Made by a program: the position numbers and the translations under genes. DNA of 64,000 nucleotides from Drechmeria coniospora (taxonomy: Eukaryota; Ascomycota; Sordariomycetes; Hypocreales; Ophiocordycipitaceae), in assembly GCF_001625195.1 (NCBI RefSeq), contig NC_054389.1, positions 4,336,520-4,400,519 of the forward strand, written 5' to 3'. How positions within the stretch are numbered: the first letter of the stretch is position 1; every line of letters begins with the position of its first letter. Of the stretch, positions 13,032 to 24,576 are shown piece by piece. The notes below the pieces were generated by a model. It saw only the letters and a program-made list of their open reading frames with translations, ran no database searches and was not told where the DNA came from.

Positions 13032-13898
13032 ATGTCCCACCACGCATTGTCCGACCAGCAGGTACGCCATGCCCGTCGACACCGCATCACCCGATGCCCT
13101 GACGACGCTCCCCACCCCCCTTCGAGATGGGTAGCTTCGAGATGGCTAATGCGCAGAGACGACCAGGTCGACAATGAGCTCCGCAAGATGACGGCCTTCA
13201 TCAAGCAGGAAGCCATGGAGAAAGCGCGGGAGATCGAGATCAAGGCCAACGAAGAGTTCGAGATCGAAAAGTCCAAGCTTGTCCGCCAGGAGACCGATGC
13301 CATCGACGCCCAATACGAGAAGAAATTCAAGCAGGCGACCATGTCTCAGCAAATCACGCGCTCGACCGTCGCCAACAAGACGCGGCTCAAGGTCCTCGGC
13401 GCCCGCCAGGAGCTCCTCGACGGCATATTCGAGACGGCCGCGAAGCAGCTCGCCGATGGCGCCAAGGACAAGGCTAGGTACCAGGTCATCCTCAAGGGGC
13501 TCATCCTCGAGGGCTTCTACGCCCTAAACGAACCCGAGCTGCAGCTGCGCGCCCGCAAGGCGGACTTTGATGTCGTCGAGAAGGCCGCCCTGCTGGCGGC
13601 CGACGAATATAAGAAGGAAATGGGCAAGGCCATCGTGGGCAAGATCAACAAGGAGAACCCTCTACCTGACGACTTGTACGCCCCCAGCCCTCCCATTCTA
13701 TCGGCCCCGAATCGCGCCGGACGGGTAACTAACGGTTGTGATGGCAGGTCGGGCGGTGTCATTGTCATTGGCGGCAATGGCAAGATTGACGTCAACAACA
13801 CGTTCGAGGCCCGATTGGAGCTTCTCAAGGACTCGGCGGCCCCCGCCGTGCGACACTCGCTGTTTGGAAAGAACCCGAACCGAAAGTTCTTTGACTGA
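13032..13898 (+). CDS. VMA4: V-type proton ATPase subunit E
   Basis: Three exons: 13032-13061 (MSHHALSDQQ), 13167-13675 and 13748-13898, giving 229 aa, the normal size for the family. Signature stretches are ELRKMTAFIKQEAMEKAREI in the N-terminal helix, the basic QITRSTVANKTRLKVL segment, and the C-terminal SGGVIVIGGNGKIDVNNTFE followed by LFGKNPNRKFFD. Subunit E pairs with subunit G to form the peripheral stalks that hold the V1 head against the membrane Vo sector, so it is needed for acidification of vacuole, Golgi and endosomes. The first intron starts GTACGC right after codon 10; its acceptor at 13165-13166 is set by reading frame, since nearer AGs give the wrong phase. The second intron starts GTACGC and ends CAG. 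The tiny first exon is typical of fungal VMA4 genes. Confidence 0.95.
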   Translation: MSHHALSDQQVRHARRHRITRCPDDAPHPPSRWVASRWLMRRDDQVDNELRKMTAFIKQEAMEKAREIEIKANEEFEIEKSKLVRQETDAIDAQYEKKFKQATMSQQITRSTVANKTRLKVLGARQELLDGIFETAAKQLADGAKDKARYQVILKGLILEGFYALNEPELQLRARKADFDVVEKAALLAADEYKKEMGKAIVGKINKENPLPDDLYAPSPPILSAPNRAGRVTNGCDGRSGGVIVIGGNGKIDVNNTFEARLELLKDSAAPAVRHSLFGKNPNRKFFD

Positions 13899-14159
13899 GG
13901 CGACGTGGCCGTCATTGAAGGTGACGCTCTGTCGGTGGAGGCGGTCGGAGTGGTGAGACGTGCGTGTTTTTGTATGCATCAAGATGCCTGCATTGCTTCT
14001 CTCCGAATGCGCTTGCCTGGAATGTATTTTAGAGGCTACAGTGTAGGTGCCATGAGCCGATTCTCATCCTTCGAGGCCGAACACCCGACGGCGGAGGTGC
14101 CCGTGCAAGCATGAATCAGATGAAAGCCCGAACCGACCCCGGAGCCTAGGCTACGTACG

Positions 14160-16128
14160 CTATGGTACCGCAACGACGATGCAATCCGCATCCACACGAG
14201 GCGACTTTGGCGGCCTCTGCAGAAAGCGCTTCACAAAGTCCTGCTGCCGCGGCAACGACGGTTCCTCTCCCTGTCCCGGGAGGTCAAATATGCTCTTCTT
14301 GACCATTCTCCTCGTCCGAACTTCGTTGGACAGCCGCTGCTGGACCCACTCGACAACGCTCTTGGCCTCGGTGCGCGCTAGCTTCATGCCCGAGTCGTTG
14401 ATCTTTCTCCAAATCTCTCGTAGCCTCGAGGCCAGCTCGTCCACTTGGCGGTTGAACGCGGCCTCCTCCTCTGCATCATCAAATGATGCGGCGGAGCCGT
14501 CATCGATGGCCATGTCTAGCATGATGACGCTCGCTTTGAGCTCCGAGAAGTCAGTATCAGCGTTGATGGCGAAGTCATCTCCAGCCAACAGATTGGTGAG
14601 GCCCAAAAGCGTGACGGTGTCTTCGCCGTTGTATCGGCCAAGGGACGTGTCCTTGAAGAGGAACACCACAGCCAGCCGGCGGCGCAAATCATGCGTTCTT
14701 CGGTTGCTCACCGGGAGGCAGAGAAGTGCGTTGGCCCGGATGCTTTGTGATGCGATGTTCGTGCACAAAGATGAGCACGTTTCGGAGCACTGCGCCGTCA
14801 GCATGGAACTGGGGGGCTTCCGGGTAACGGCTTACAAATGAGTCCCACGAGGAGCGAGGCATGGCACCGGCCAGGTGTTGAATGGCGGCCTCGTGGGCCA
14901 TCAGTGCATCCATGTTGCAGATGAGAAACTTGTCCATCGACATGGCCAAGAGGGTTCGCATCGCATACTGGACGGCCGGTACGGAGAGATGACCGGAGAC
15001 TGCAGTCAACAGTGCGAGGAAGGAGCGGAGGCATGACCAGTCACGGTCCTGATATGGTTCACAGTCCAGGTAACGCTCCATCATCCCCTTGCTCTTGTCT
15101 CCAAGATGCTTATTGGCGCCGAGTCGAATGAATAAATGCTCAAGACGCTCAGGTGTGACGAGCCGCTCGACCTGGTCCGGGCAATGGGCGATCAAATCGC
15201 AGTACCCTTGGCGCATGATGACCGACGTTTGAGTGCACAGCTCGTCGAGAATCCATTCGAACAGGGAGTCTGGCAGGCAGGCCATCTTGCGGACCATGGA
15301 CTGAGGCAAGCCGGAGGCGAGATGCTGCTCTCTTACGTTGGCGGTCCCTTCGGTCAGCAAACGCCACGGCCCGTTGTTGCCCTCCTTCGGCGGCCGCTTG
15401 GAAGGAGGGGTTCTATAATCAGGGTCGAAAAAGCAGAATCGAGGTTGGGACTTTCCAGCCTCCGACCTCTGGACTGCTCTGAGGACCTTTCGGGCATCTT
15501 GGCCCCCCTTTTCTCCGACAATCTCGGCGACACCGTGGCCGGCACGCTCCGACTTCTTGGTCGACGCGGCCAACTTCGTCTTGGCCTCCTCGGCGGCGGC
15601 TTTGACCCTCATAGAGCTCGCAGTCGTCGCATCGTCCTTCTTCGCATCATTGGCGAGCGTCTTCATGTCGAACCTGTGCTTGGTCATGACAGCAAGCGGG
15701 CTTGCATGGAATCCCTGTCCAGCCCTCTTGGCTCGCGGGGTGGAGAAGGGGTCGAGATGCGGCTTCGGCGGCGAGGGAAGGTTCCTGCTGCGCCCCAGAA
15801 GCGTGGATAGGTCTTCGAGGGAGTCATCGGAGGAATGGCCATCTTCGTTCTCGTCGTCATCGGACGCAGCTATCTCGTCGGGGAGTGGAACGGGTAGACG
15901 AGTCGGTGTCGTGACGCTGGCGCGTTTGAAGGATGAGGGAGACGGAGGGAGCGGAGAGGGGGATGGCGGTCCGGAGAAGGCTGAGGAGGAGGCTTGCGGA
16001 GGCGTTTGTTGCCGTGCCGATGACGACGACGGTGGCCCAGGTTGCGACGTCGAGACGGAGACGGGCTTGAAAAACTTGAGAATGTTGCCGCTATTCGTGT
16101 CCTTGCTTGTGAGGTTCCGAGGTGGCAT
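14160..16128 (-). CDS. Probable CANIN/Nse6-like Smc5/6-interacting protein
   Basis: Two exons (16128-14836 and 14789-14160) with a 46-nt intron (GTAAGC...CAG) give 640 aa. The N terminus opens MPPRNLTSKDTNSGNILKFF, which resembles a short PIP-box-like or SUMO-type docking segment; it is followed by about 150 residues of Ser/Pro-rich disordered sequence and a Lys/Ala-rich helical stretch. The rest is helical, with a conserved-looking core (SLFEWILDELCTQTSV near residue 290; SFLALLTAVSG; NALLCLPVSNRRTHDLRRRL just after the splice junction). This pattern resembles the fungal CANIN domain family (Smc6- and Nse5-interacting; S. pombe Nse6, animal SLF2), which helps load Smc5/6 on damaged DNA. I recall the family from its EWxxDELC and RRRLAxxFxF patterns, so the assignment is an inference. 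The intron is phase 0 and removes a frame change at residue 431. Confidence 0.55.
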
Positions 16129-17549
16129 GACGGAGGCGACCTGGCCAAAAAGAAACTACTCGGCGGCGCAGAGCACGGATGATGGTGGCTGCGGCTTTGG
16201 GGCCTTGTTCTCGAGCGATGGAAGGAAGCCGTCACAAAACGCGAGACGTGAATTGTGAAGCCCGATGCACGCGTTGAGAGAGCCGAGTTAATTAATCCAT
16301 GTACGGAGTATGTCATTAGTAACTAAGTAAAAGGTACTGTGAGCGCAGGGGGTCACCTAGGTACGTGTGCTTGGGTGCTTTAGTATCAGGCATTAGCAAA
16401 TAAATTGCAAGAATTAGAGACAATCAATCCTAGTGCATGGCGGCTGACGAATTGTGCCGGGTCTCTGTGCTGAGATGGCCCCGCTTGTTCTCGGTTGGGC
16501 TCCAAGCATGAGTACTTTGAAGAACAGTACTTGTACTTTGTACTCCGTACTCGTATGTACTGTTAAGTTACGGTACGGAGTACTCCAAGAATACTTACTT
16601 GCACAACAATGTACTTACATAATTAGGTACTTATATGTTAAAAACTTCAAATCCATGAATTACGGAGCAGCAACCTAGAAACATTACAGTACTATACGGA
16701 GTACCTTTGAGGGCCTCAGGTATGCCAGCAGGAGAATTTGATGTTATGCAAGAACCTGCAAGTACAGCATCAATTACTCGTACCTACTTAAATAAGTACA
16801 CTGGCATGTTGAGCGTCACAAGTATGAATGGGAGCAAAAAGAGGGGAAAAATAAACACATACAACAGCCGGTGTTCGCTGATCGTCACCGACTCAACTAC
16901 TAATCTGCCGGTCAGTGGCTTGACGTGTGGAGAGCAGACGGGATCCAGTATTTTCCACTGCCTATGGTCGTATGTGACTGTCAGTAGTGTAGACATGACT
17001 AAATACGCATCATCCACTGAGCGTAACCGGACTCTCCTTGACGTGCGACCGCTTCCGACCCCGGCGCGATGTCGTGCCGACAACATGATGTACCGTACGG
17101 AGTAATTACATGTACGGAGTACTTGCACCTAGCATTACAGTGCGTTACTCCGACGTGGATTCCACGCCCGCGCTCTCTCCCGCTGTCCCTTGTTTTTGTC
17201 GTTTGGGCATACTTGCATGCCACGCCACAGCGCCTTGCCCTCGAAAGGTTCTCGCCGATTGGGATTACAGTCCTCGCTCGAAATGAAACAAAATACCTTT
17301 ATTTTATATTCGCAGCTGCTAGAACACACGACCGATACCTCTGGGTGTCAGTCGCGACTCGCTTGTTGCTATCCATCGTTACAGCGATGTAGGCTGGGAG
17401 TAAGAGTCACAGTAGGTGACAACTCAGACAACGTTTACTCGGAGTACATTGTCCAGCGCCTGCAAAGCACCACCTGGTAGTTCAAGTGGGAAGACGTCTC
17501 TCGAATATGGCAAGGCAAAGAAGCCAATGCGTACAATACCAACATGCTT

Positions 17550-17630
17550 GGAACTCAGATTTCGGAACACCCTGCAGCGCTTGAGTCGACCTCGAAAGTG
17601 CAGATTGGTGGTCATTCATCATCACTGTTC
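17550..17630 (+). repeat. Diverged direct repeat, copy A
   Basis: Shares the blocks GAACTCAGATT, ACCCTGCAG, TGCAGATTGGT and CATCACTGTTC in the same order with the copy at 18256-18336. By eye about three quarters of bases agree. It may be a remnant of a dispersed element. Confidence 0.55.
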
Positions 17631-18255
17631 TCCTTCCGCGCGAACCCCTCCGAAGGTAAGCCCCCTTGTGCCCAGCTGCGAGGCCATCAGCATAGTAACG
17701 GACGGACCCCAAAAAAGACCTGAAAACAACTACGTCCAACAGCCATGCCGGCGACGGAAAGGACGCAACAAGGTTGGACTTACGTGTGAATATTTTATTA
17801 CGACTTTGTCAGCCTTCGGAGGGTAAGGGAGGAAAAGAAAGGCGGATCTTTCGCTGGCTGAGGTCGTCGTTGTTATACTTCTCCTTCCATGCGGCTGATG
17901 CGAGCCTTGATTCAGGCGCCAGCATACTCTCTCCATTTTGCGCCATCGAACTTTGATTCCACCTCGGTGCATGTACTGACTGACACACTGCGTCCATCCG
18001 CCTCCCCACCACCCCGCCATTCCATGGCAATGGTACGAGCATGTCTGAGGCTTCAATGGACAGGCCAATTTGCACATCTAGTTCCGGCAAAGAACCACTT
18101 TCCTATCGTACTGCCCGCATTGTGACGCATAGCCTGGGCAGCGAATTCTGGCACCGGCTCGGAATAGGTTCCAGCACTGCAAAATTGACCGCCTGGTCAT
18201 GGAGGAGAGCGCGATGCTACGTGATATGAGAAGAAACGTAATGACTAGTGCGTCT

Positions 18256-18336
18256 AGAACTCAGATTCTCGACGACCCTGCAGAGCGTCAAGTGACGTCT
18301 AAAATTGCAGATTGGTCGTCTTGTTTCATCACTGTT
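18256..18336 (+). repeat. Diverged direct repeat, copy B
   Basis: Partner of the segment at 17550-17630. Flanking sequence does not align convincingly, so the boundaries are approximate. Confidence 0.55.
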
Positions 18337-20653
18337 CGTTCGGCCAGATGTTGGCCACCAGAAAAAAAAACCCCGATGCGCGACCCCCCCGGTGCCCGAT
18401 AGTGCCCTGCTACGTCGTTAGCACCTCAGACCAACCATGATACGGCGGAAGTCGTGATGCATCAATCCCCCACCTGCCATATCGACAGCTGCAAGAAGCT
18501 ATAGGAAAAAAATAAAAACTGTACCTGCTAAGCTGATGATGATTATACAAGTTACGACTTTCTAAGACTTCGGTCAATGCTAACAGCTAAAAGATTGTCA
18601 ATCATGTCTGAGGCAGGTCTGCAGGAAGGAGGTGGGCAGATCGGGAGACCCAGTGATGGCTCCCCTTTTTTGCCCTTTTATACCTTCAGATCAACAAGAC
18701 GAAGGAAAGGAAACGAAAGAATTTTGCCGGGTGAGGACGATTATGCAGCCATTTTTCTTTATTGTACACCTGATGAGAAAGATACTTTGCCATCTCCCCT
18801 TTGATTGCGGCACCCATGCAGGCAGCACAGCTCTGTCAATCCATCTCGGCCCATCTCCAGCCCCTTTGGTGTAGCAAATGCCGCACTAATTCAGGCAGCT
18901 CAGCTCTCTCCATCAGTGGCCAGAGCCCCGAGCGAGCTTCCTCTGGTGCACCGAATGCTGCCGCCTGGAGCAGGCGTGTCCTCTAGGCGGGCTCGGTGTA
19001 AGTACTCTCAAGTCCCCGCAAGTATCTCGCACCTGCCTCATGGCTCGCCTCGTGATGAATGGCGTAGATGGCAACGCATCTTTCACCGCTGATGGAGTGG
19101 CTCGTGGTTCAACTCCTGCCGGAGAATGGCAGAATATTTGGATTTCGAGTGTTGAAAGTCTTCACATCTCTTCGCCCTCATCATGCCGAAGAGTGGTAGG
19201 TAAGTTGAATTCGATACGACGTCGCTTGAACTCCACCCGGAAGGGCGTCATAGCCAGTGCTGTGCTGTGCAGCAGGCACCCCTGCAATGCAGGTACACGT
19301 ACGGAGTAGGGTTATTCCGTACAGTATCAATGTAAGTATGGAGCACAATTAATACAAGTACATGTACTATTACGTGCAAGTATGTGGTAAAAAGTACTTC
19401 CGTTTGGCCACCCCCAGGTTCCCCATTTCTCGTCAAACTTAATTCGGCAGCATAATAATGTTGATGATTGCATCATGAAACGCATCTGCCTAATTCGAGC
19501 GGCAGAAAATCCACTCCGGCATTGCAGAAATGAGACATGGTAGGCTATTGATCTTTCAGTTCATCGAAGCTAGTTGACACATGCGTTCAAGCCATGATGG
19601 CTGCCTACGTTGGTAAACGAGGTGGTAATTAAATGAACAGAAATTGATGATCATATTTGCAAACTAGGCTAGGCTGAAATTGATGGTACTTGTGCAGTAA
19701 GTACTTGAGGGTGGGCAAATGCTTTTTGCCGCTGTATACTTAGATAAGCACAATTACAGCGTCCTCAAGCAACAGTTTTTTGTACCGCTAACTGTACGGC
19801 ATCTTCAGTACGGAGTAGCTCTTGATACAATGAAACGCTTGACGTCTCCTGTGTAACAGGAAAAAGTTACGTGGTGCACGGTACTTGTACATGATTGACC
19901 ACGACAGATTTCATTTCGATTATTCACTGTCCTTGTTTTTCGATTTCGTCCTCGCACCTTGCCTGCTTCGAGCAAGCCGGGCCCCAGACCGATACACTGC
20001 AAGGCTTGTACAGCCGCTGTCCGTTCTTGTGTGCGAGCCGCCATTGACCGAGCGGAAGAGGAACATCGGAACCGAGCGAGCAGCATGAAGAAGGATCGTA
20101 CGCATTCGAGGATGAGCGCGCTGGGGTGGCATGCCGTCTTCGCGCTCGCAGGCACCGTCCTGCGAACCTCTGCGCAGGCGGAGTACGGATATTGGTGCTT
20201 ACACTGTGCTCCGCACAGTACGTGTACACCTACTTCCCAGCTGTACAACTACGTGAGCGTATCCATGTCGGCAAAGTATCAACTCGTCATTACTATTACT
20301 CGAAAGACAAACGAGAGCGTGAGACTCAAGAGGTCAAAACCATGCTGCCTAGCTTTACATATACAGTGCACGATACACTATTAGGCATGCACATGTTAGG
20401 TAGCCTGTCCATGGAAGCCCTGACTGGCTCCTACCTTTAAGCTGGATTGGTAGGGTGGTAATAGATTGGAAAGGTTTCGGGTCAACTGACGTAGTTGGGA
20501 TTGGGGATGGTTGTATCGACTCGAAGCCGCACTCAACTGCAACGTACAGGACGGAGAACGGGTAACTGTGCATGTACTAATGCTTTCTTGGGTATAAGTG
20601 AACCGGAATATTACTCTGCGGACAGAGTAATCATCGGGCAGTCAGGACCGGTA

Positions 20654-21991
20654 CTACCGTCGGCTTGACACTGGTTTGGCCTCAGCGATGGGAGCGAAAG
20701 CGCAAGTGTCCAGGTCGAGTTTGGAACCAACGGCATCACCTCCATCACATCGTACGATGTAGTTGTTTTTCAACGAAAGGAATAAAACCGCGTGATCCGT
20801 TGTGTGGGATTTGAAGGCGTATTTCTCAGGGTCGACAAGGGCTAGGAACCTGTCGCGCAAAGCGTCTTGCTGGCTTCGTTCGTCCAGGCCGTCGTTGGCC
20901 AGCGAGGGCTGCCGTTGAAGCACCTCTTTGACCTCGTCCGGAACGTAGGTATCTGACAATGCACCTTCCGGCTCTCTTCCATCCGTGGCCGGCGGGTTTG
21001 GGTCTGAGCTGCCTGTGACGTGCTTGTTCGGGGTTGTCTTGGTTGAGAACCCGCGAGCCGCAATTCTCGCCGCGCTTGCAATGCTCGTTGCTCGGCCCCG
21101 GATCCCCCTCAAGCTTTGGCTGTTTGGCGTCGGGGCCTTCCTCATCTCCTCCTGGGGCCATCTTGTTCTTCTTGGCGGCTTTTTGGCGAAGTTTTTCATT
21201 GTATACTACGTCCGAGGGAAGCGGGAAACTACCCGTCCACCCGACGTCACTGTTGCGGCCAACCCTGTCCATAAATGCTTCGGCTTCTCTTCTACTGGAA
21301 AAGTCTACTATTTCTGTCAAGGTTGAAAGACGGCTCGTTCTGAATCGGTCCGCTTGAAAATCCGGGGTTCGTTCGACTTGAGGCATGAGCTCGTCCATGA
21401 ACCGTTGGTTTCCCGATTCTGATGCGAAACAGAAAGGTCAAGGCCATTCAGAGCAGGCGACCGACTCCTCATCCAGGCTTCATATCTCTCCTGGGGTATC
21501 CATCCGTGAACCTGTGACCATGAGACGCCTCCTAGTGCTAAGCATTCCTGTTGGAGCGAATTATCACGAATTCTCGATTTTTCCGCATCAATAATATTCG
21601 CCGTAGGCTTAATGACGTAGATGAACCCTTTGTTTCCAAAGTACTCGGTGTAATCGATGCTAATATCTGGTGAATGCGAGATTGACACGAATGCAGTCCC
21701 AAATGGACTTTTCTCCATGTGGCGGTACATGCTGAATGATGATGAGCGCGCTGCATACGCCGGAACGTGCGGGAAAAAACCACCGGCAGACTTGAGTGTC
21801 GTAGGGTCCCTGTTGTCTCCTCGGAAAACGAATTTCGTATCCCATTGTCGCGTAAACAAAGTTTTGGGACTGTCAGCACCCCCACCTACTCTTGATACAT
21901 GATCAGAGAAACGAGCGTTGCCAAGGCTGGATAGGAAGAGCCAGAGGAGCGCAGACCAGAAGGCGCAAAGAGTTGATTGAGTGATGATCAT
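20654..21991 (-). pseudogene. Heat-labile enterotoxin A chain-like ADP-ribosyltransferase, frame-disrupted
   Basis: The minus-strand reading starts at the ATG at 21991 with a hydrophobic signal-peptide-like stretch and shows features of the enterotoxin-A family: an Arg-Gly-Asp segment (FVFRGDNRDP) where the NAD-binding Arg sits, a Ser-rich strand (VSISHS) in the STS position, and a loop with CLALGGVSWSQVHGW before the domain end. The family ADP-ribosylates host proteins; many entomopathogenic Hypocreales carry expanded sets. The open frame from 21991 stops at 21317. The likely continuation lies in a second frame (about 21398-20826) and the C-terminal part in a third (about 21199 to the stop at 20654). 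I found no GT-AG intron that bridges these frames, so the copy is either broken or affected by sequencing errors. Two residues before the retained catalytic-type Glu (QQE) the usual Glu appears to be Gln. It stands alone, with no neighbouring toxin gene. Confidence 0.6.
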
Positions 21992-23384
21992 GGTATCGAC
22001 GGCGTATGGATCGATCCTGAAATGAAAGGTATCGATTGATACTACAAACATCTGACTTGGGAACGCCAGACGAAGCACATTTATATATAGCTGCTAGAGA
22101 GTACAAGTCCAACGCATCCATGGGTCTCTTATTGCGATTGCAGAAATGGCTGCAAAGCAGGACACATTCCACGAGCATCGGGCTGCATAAAATACGAATG
22201 AACGAATGGAGTACTGTGGTCGGCCCCAGTACAGCTGGTATAAGTGACGGCTACCCGACCTTGTCTTCTACCTAAAAGTTTTCGGTTTAGTTCGAGTAAT
22301 GCAGTAATAGAGTAGCAAATCCCCGTGGCCGAGGTTGCGGAATTAGTGTTTAGGAGAAGATGGCTCCTTTCGGAATCCAGCCGCTTAATTAACAATCGCA
22401 AGCCGGCCAAGGCCAAGAACAAAACTCTACAACTGCACCACACAGGAACGGCATCTTCTCCAAGATTGCAAGCTCTGTCGAGAACTACCCCGTCGCCGTG
22501 GCCCTCCGGGCGTCGGAGAGGCGGGCGAGCTGCCGCTTGAGTTGGTGGATACTGCCGAGACGGTCGGGTCAACAAGAGTGCCCGATTCATGCTTTTTGGA
22601 GATGGCGCTTCGAATATGAAGCGCAAACAAAAATTGGCATGCGTGAAGACCCTTTTCGGGCAATTTCTAGGCTTTTATGGCCTTGCTTGGGTTTCTTATT
22701 CGACAAGTTCCCTACCAAAACCAGTGTGTGATGATTGGGTAGAACCGACTTGAACATGCATCGCGCCAAGGATATCCCGCGAAAGCTGCATGGAATTGCT
22801 CAACTACAGTACAATGTGAGAACTGTGCATGAACTTGCTTGGACGCAAATGCACTTCACTGTACGGAGTAAGTGTGCAGTAATATTACTCAGTGAACGGA
22901 ACACACGTTGAGACGGATCCATCGGCTTCCCCATGATCTACTCAAGTTCATCGTCCAGTATTACAGAGTACTTGCATGTAATGGAAATGCGGGACACCCT
23001 GTACAGTAGGAGTACGGAGTAAGCACTGTACTGTAGTTGTAATTACTCCGCACAACACTAGCAGTAATACTCCGTGCTCCGTAATTACGGGCACTCCCAA
23101 GTATGTACATGCAAGTACTTCATTCAGTACGTCTCCGTGCACCTACTTCTTGTACTACGGAGTACATATAGCGCTCGTACGCCTACAAGTTCACCTCCAA
23201 ATGCACCATACCATATTACTAGGTACAGTAGAGCACGAATGCTAGCACAGTGCAAGTGCGCTCTCTGTGCGGAGCCACCTACCCCAGATATGCCCTGCAC
23301 AGTAATAGCCTGTCCGTGCAAGTCAGTGCGCGTGCGTACTGTGCATCATCTCATCGTCGTTGGCTGGCTAGGCCGGATCACCAA

Positions 23385-23443
23385 CTGTCTGGATCACCAT
23401 CTGTCTGGGTCACCACCTGTCTGGATCACCATCTGTCTCTCAG
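23385..23443. repeat. 16-bp tandem repeat, about 3.5 copies
   Basis: Units CTGTCTGGATCACCAT at 23385-23400, a two-substitution copy at 23401-23416, an exact copy at 23417-23432 and a partial copy after it. There are no spacers, so it is not a CRISPR. Confidence 0.9.
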
Positions 23444-24393
23444 ATCTTTCGGGCCAAGCCAAAATGTTGCAAAAGGCAAACGGTCGTGATATGGGCCCGT
23501 GTGCGCAGGGACCCTGGTAGGTGACGACTGCGGCCCATATTTCGGCATCTCCATGTACAGTACTTGCTTGAACGACGTAGCATCCCGGGGGAAAGGATCT
23601 GCGCTCTTTACTAGCTGTAGGTAATACTACCTACCTCATCGAGCATAGCACCCTGAGCAAGTACTGGTGGCGGGTGTGTCGTGGGAAGAACTGGAACCGG
23701 TACTCCGTACGTAAGAGGACGGTGCTGGGACTGTCGATATCGTGATCCTACTTACATCTGCAAATACGAGCGCTCGCGCCTGTACATGCCATACACACCA
23801 TGAGTCCTTTCCACGACACTCCGGGACCTCGGCGCAAGGAGCGGCAGCTGTCTTTGCCGCGTGCTGTTCGGATGAAACGTGGATGGGAATTACGGAGACC
23901 AGCGGTGCGAGTCCGAACCGACACTGAAGATGCCGAGGGCAGGTAAAACTGCGACACCGCTCGGCACGCGCCGCAACGGGTACTGTACGTGGAGAGAAGG
24001 ACATCTGCAAGCACGATGCACGGACATGTAGGAGTACGGCGTTTTCCCTCGCAGTCCTTGATGCCGGCGCTCAAGCGGGGCGTTGACGGGCGCTCTAGGC
24101 GGTGTTGACGCCGAATCCATCGAGGCATCCCGCATGTAGCCGCCTCTCTGCTCGTATACCGCTGGTCCCATGGTCCCCAGGTGCGTTCCCTACACGCGCA
24201 AGCATCCAAGTAAGTATGCGCTGCATGCCACGTACGGCCACGAGTATTAGTGCGGCTGGCCAATGCGGCAAGATGGTCCTCCTCGGCGAGACAGGGATAG
24301 ATCATGCAACGTAGGCGTTGTCATCGTCGCAGTCGCGGACATGGCCGTCGGAAAAGGATGAGCCACCGTAATCACATGGCGCTGTCTGATGCT

Positions 24394-24394
<1 letters not shown>

Positions 24395-24424
<30 letters not shown>

Positions 24425-24432
24425 GACGAGGA
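24395..24432. repeat. GAGGAC hexanucleotide repeat
   Basis: About six tandem units in the upstream region of the GH5 gene, ending some 145 bases before its start codon. Confidence 0.9.
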
Positions 24433-24576
24433 AATGCCGCATCCGAATTGACGGCGCAGAGGAGGCATGGACGGGGTATTAATCCCCCCCCCCGGCGTCG
24501 TGCATTCTCGTCGTCGTCGGAAGCTCCTCGCCTCCCTCCGTTATCCTTCCGTCGTTCTTGTCCTCTCAGCTGCGAC

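Larger units (their letters stand above)
16129..20653. other. Long intergenic region with sparse palindromes
   Basis: No supported gene in 4.5 kb. TACGGAGTA motifs lie at 16574-16582, 17096-17104 and 17113-17121, with more at about 16.3-16.8 and 19.3-19.4 kb. A pair of diverged roughly 80-bp copies occurs at about 17550-17630 and 18256-18336. The stretch 19.4-19.8 kb is comparatively AT-rich. Confidence 0.55.
21992..24576. other. Intergenic region before GH5 gene
   Basis: No supported gene. It contains a palindrome cluster (22.86-23.2 kb), a 16-bp tandem repeat (23385-23443) and a GAGGAC repeat (24395-24432). Short ORFs around 22.3-22.7 kb could be coding debris but match nothing I recognise. 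Confidence 0.5.

Noticed and set aside
22325..22731. Short ORFs with phrases such as FSKIASSVENYPVAVALRAS
   Set aside because: They look faintly protein-like but no start, family or consistent frame could be established; may be debris.
23385..23443. Possible CRISPR-like array
   Set aside because: The units are directly adjacent without spacers, and the window is eukaryotic.
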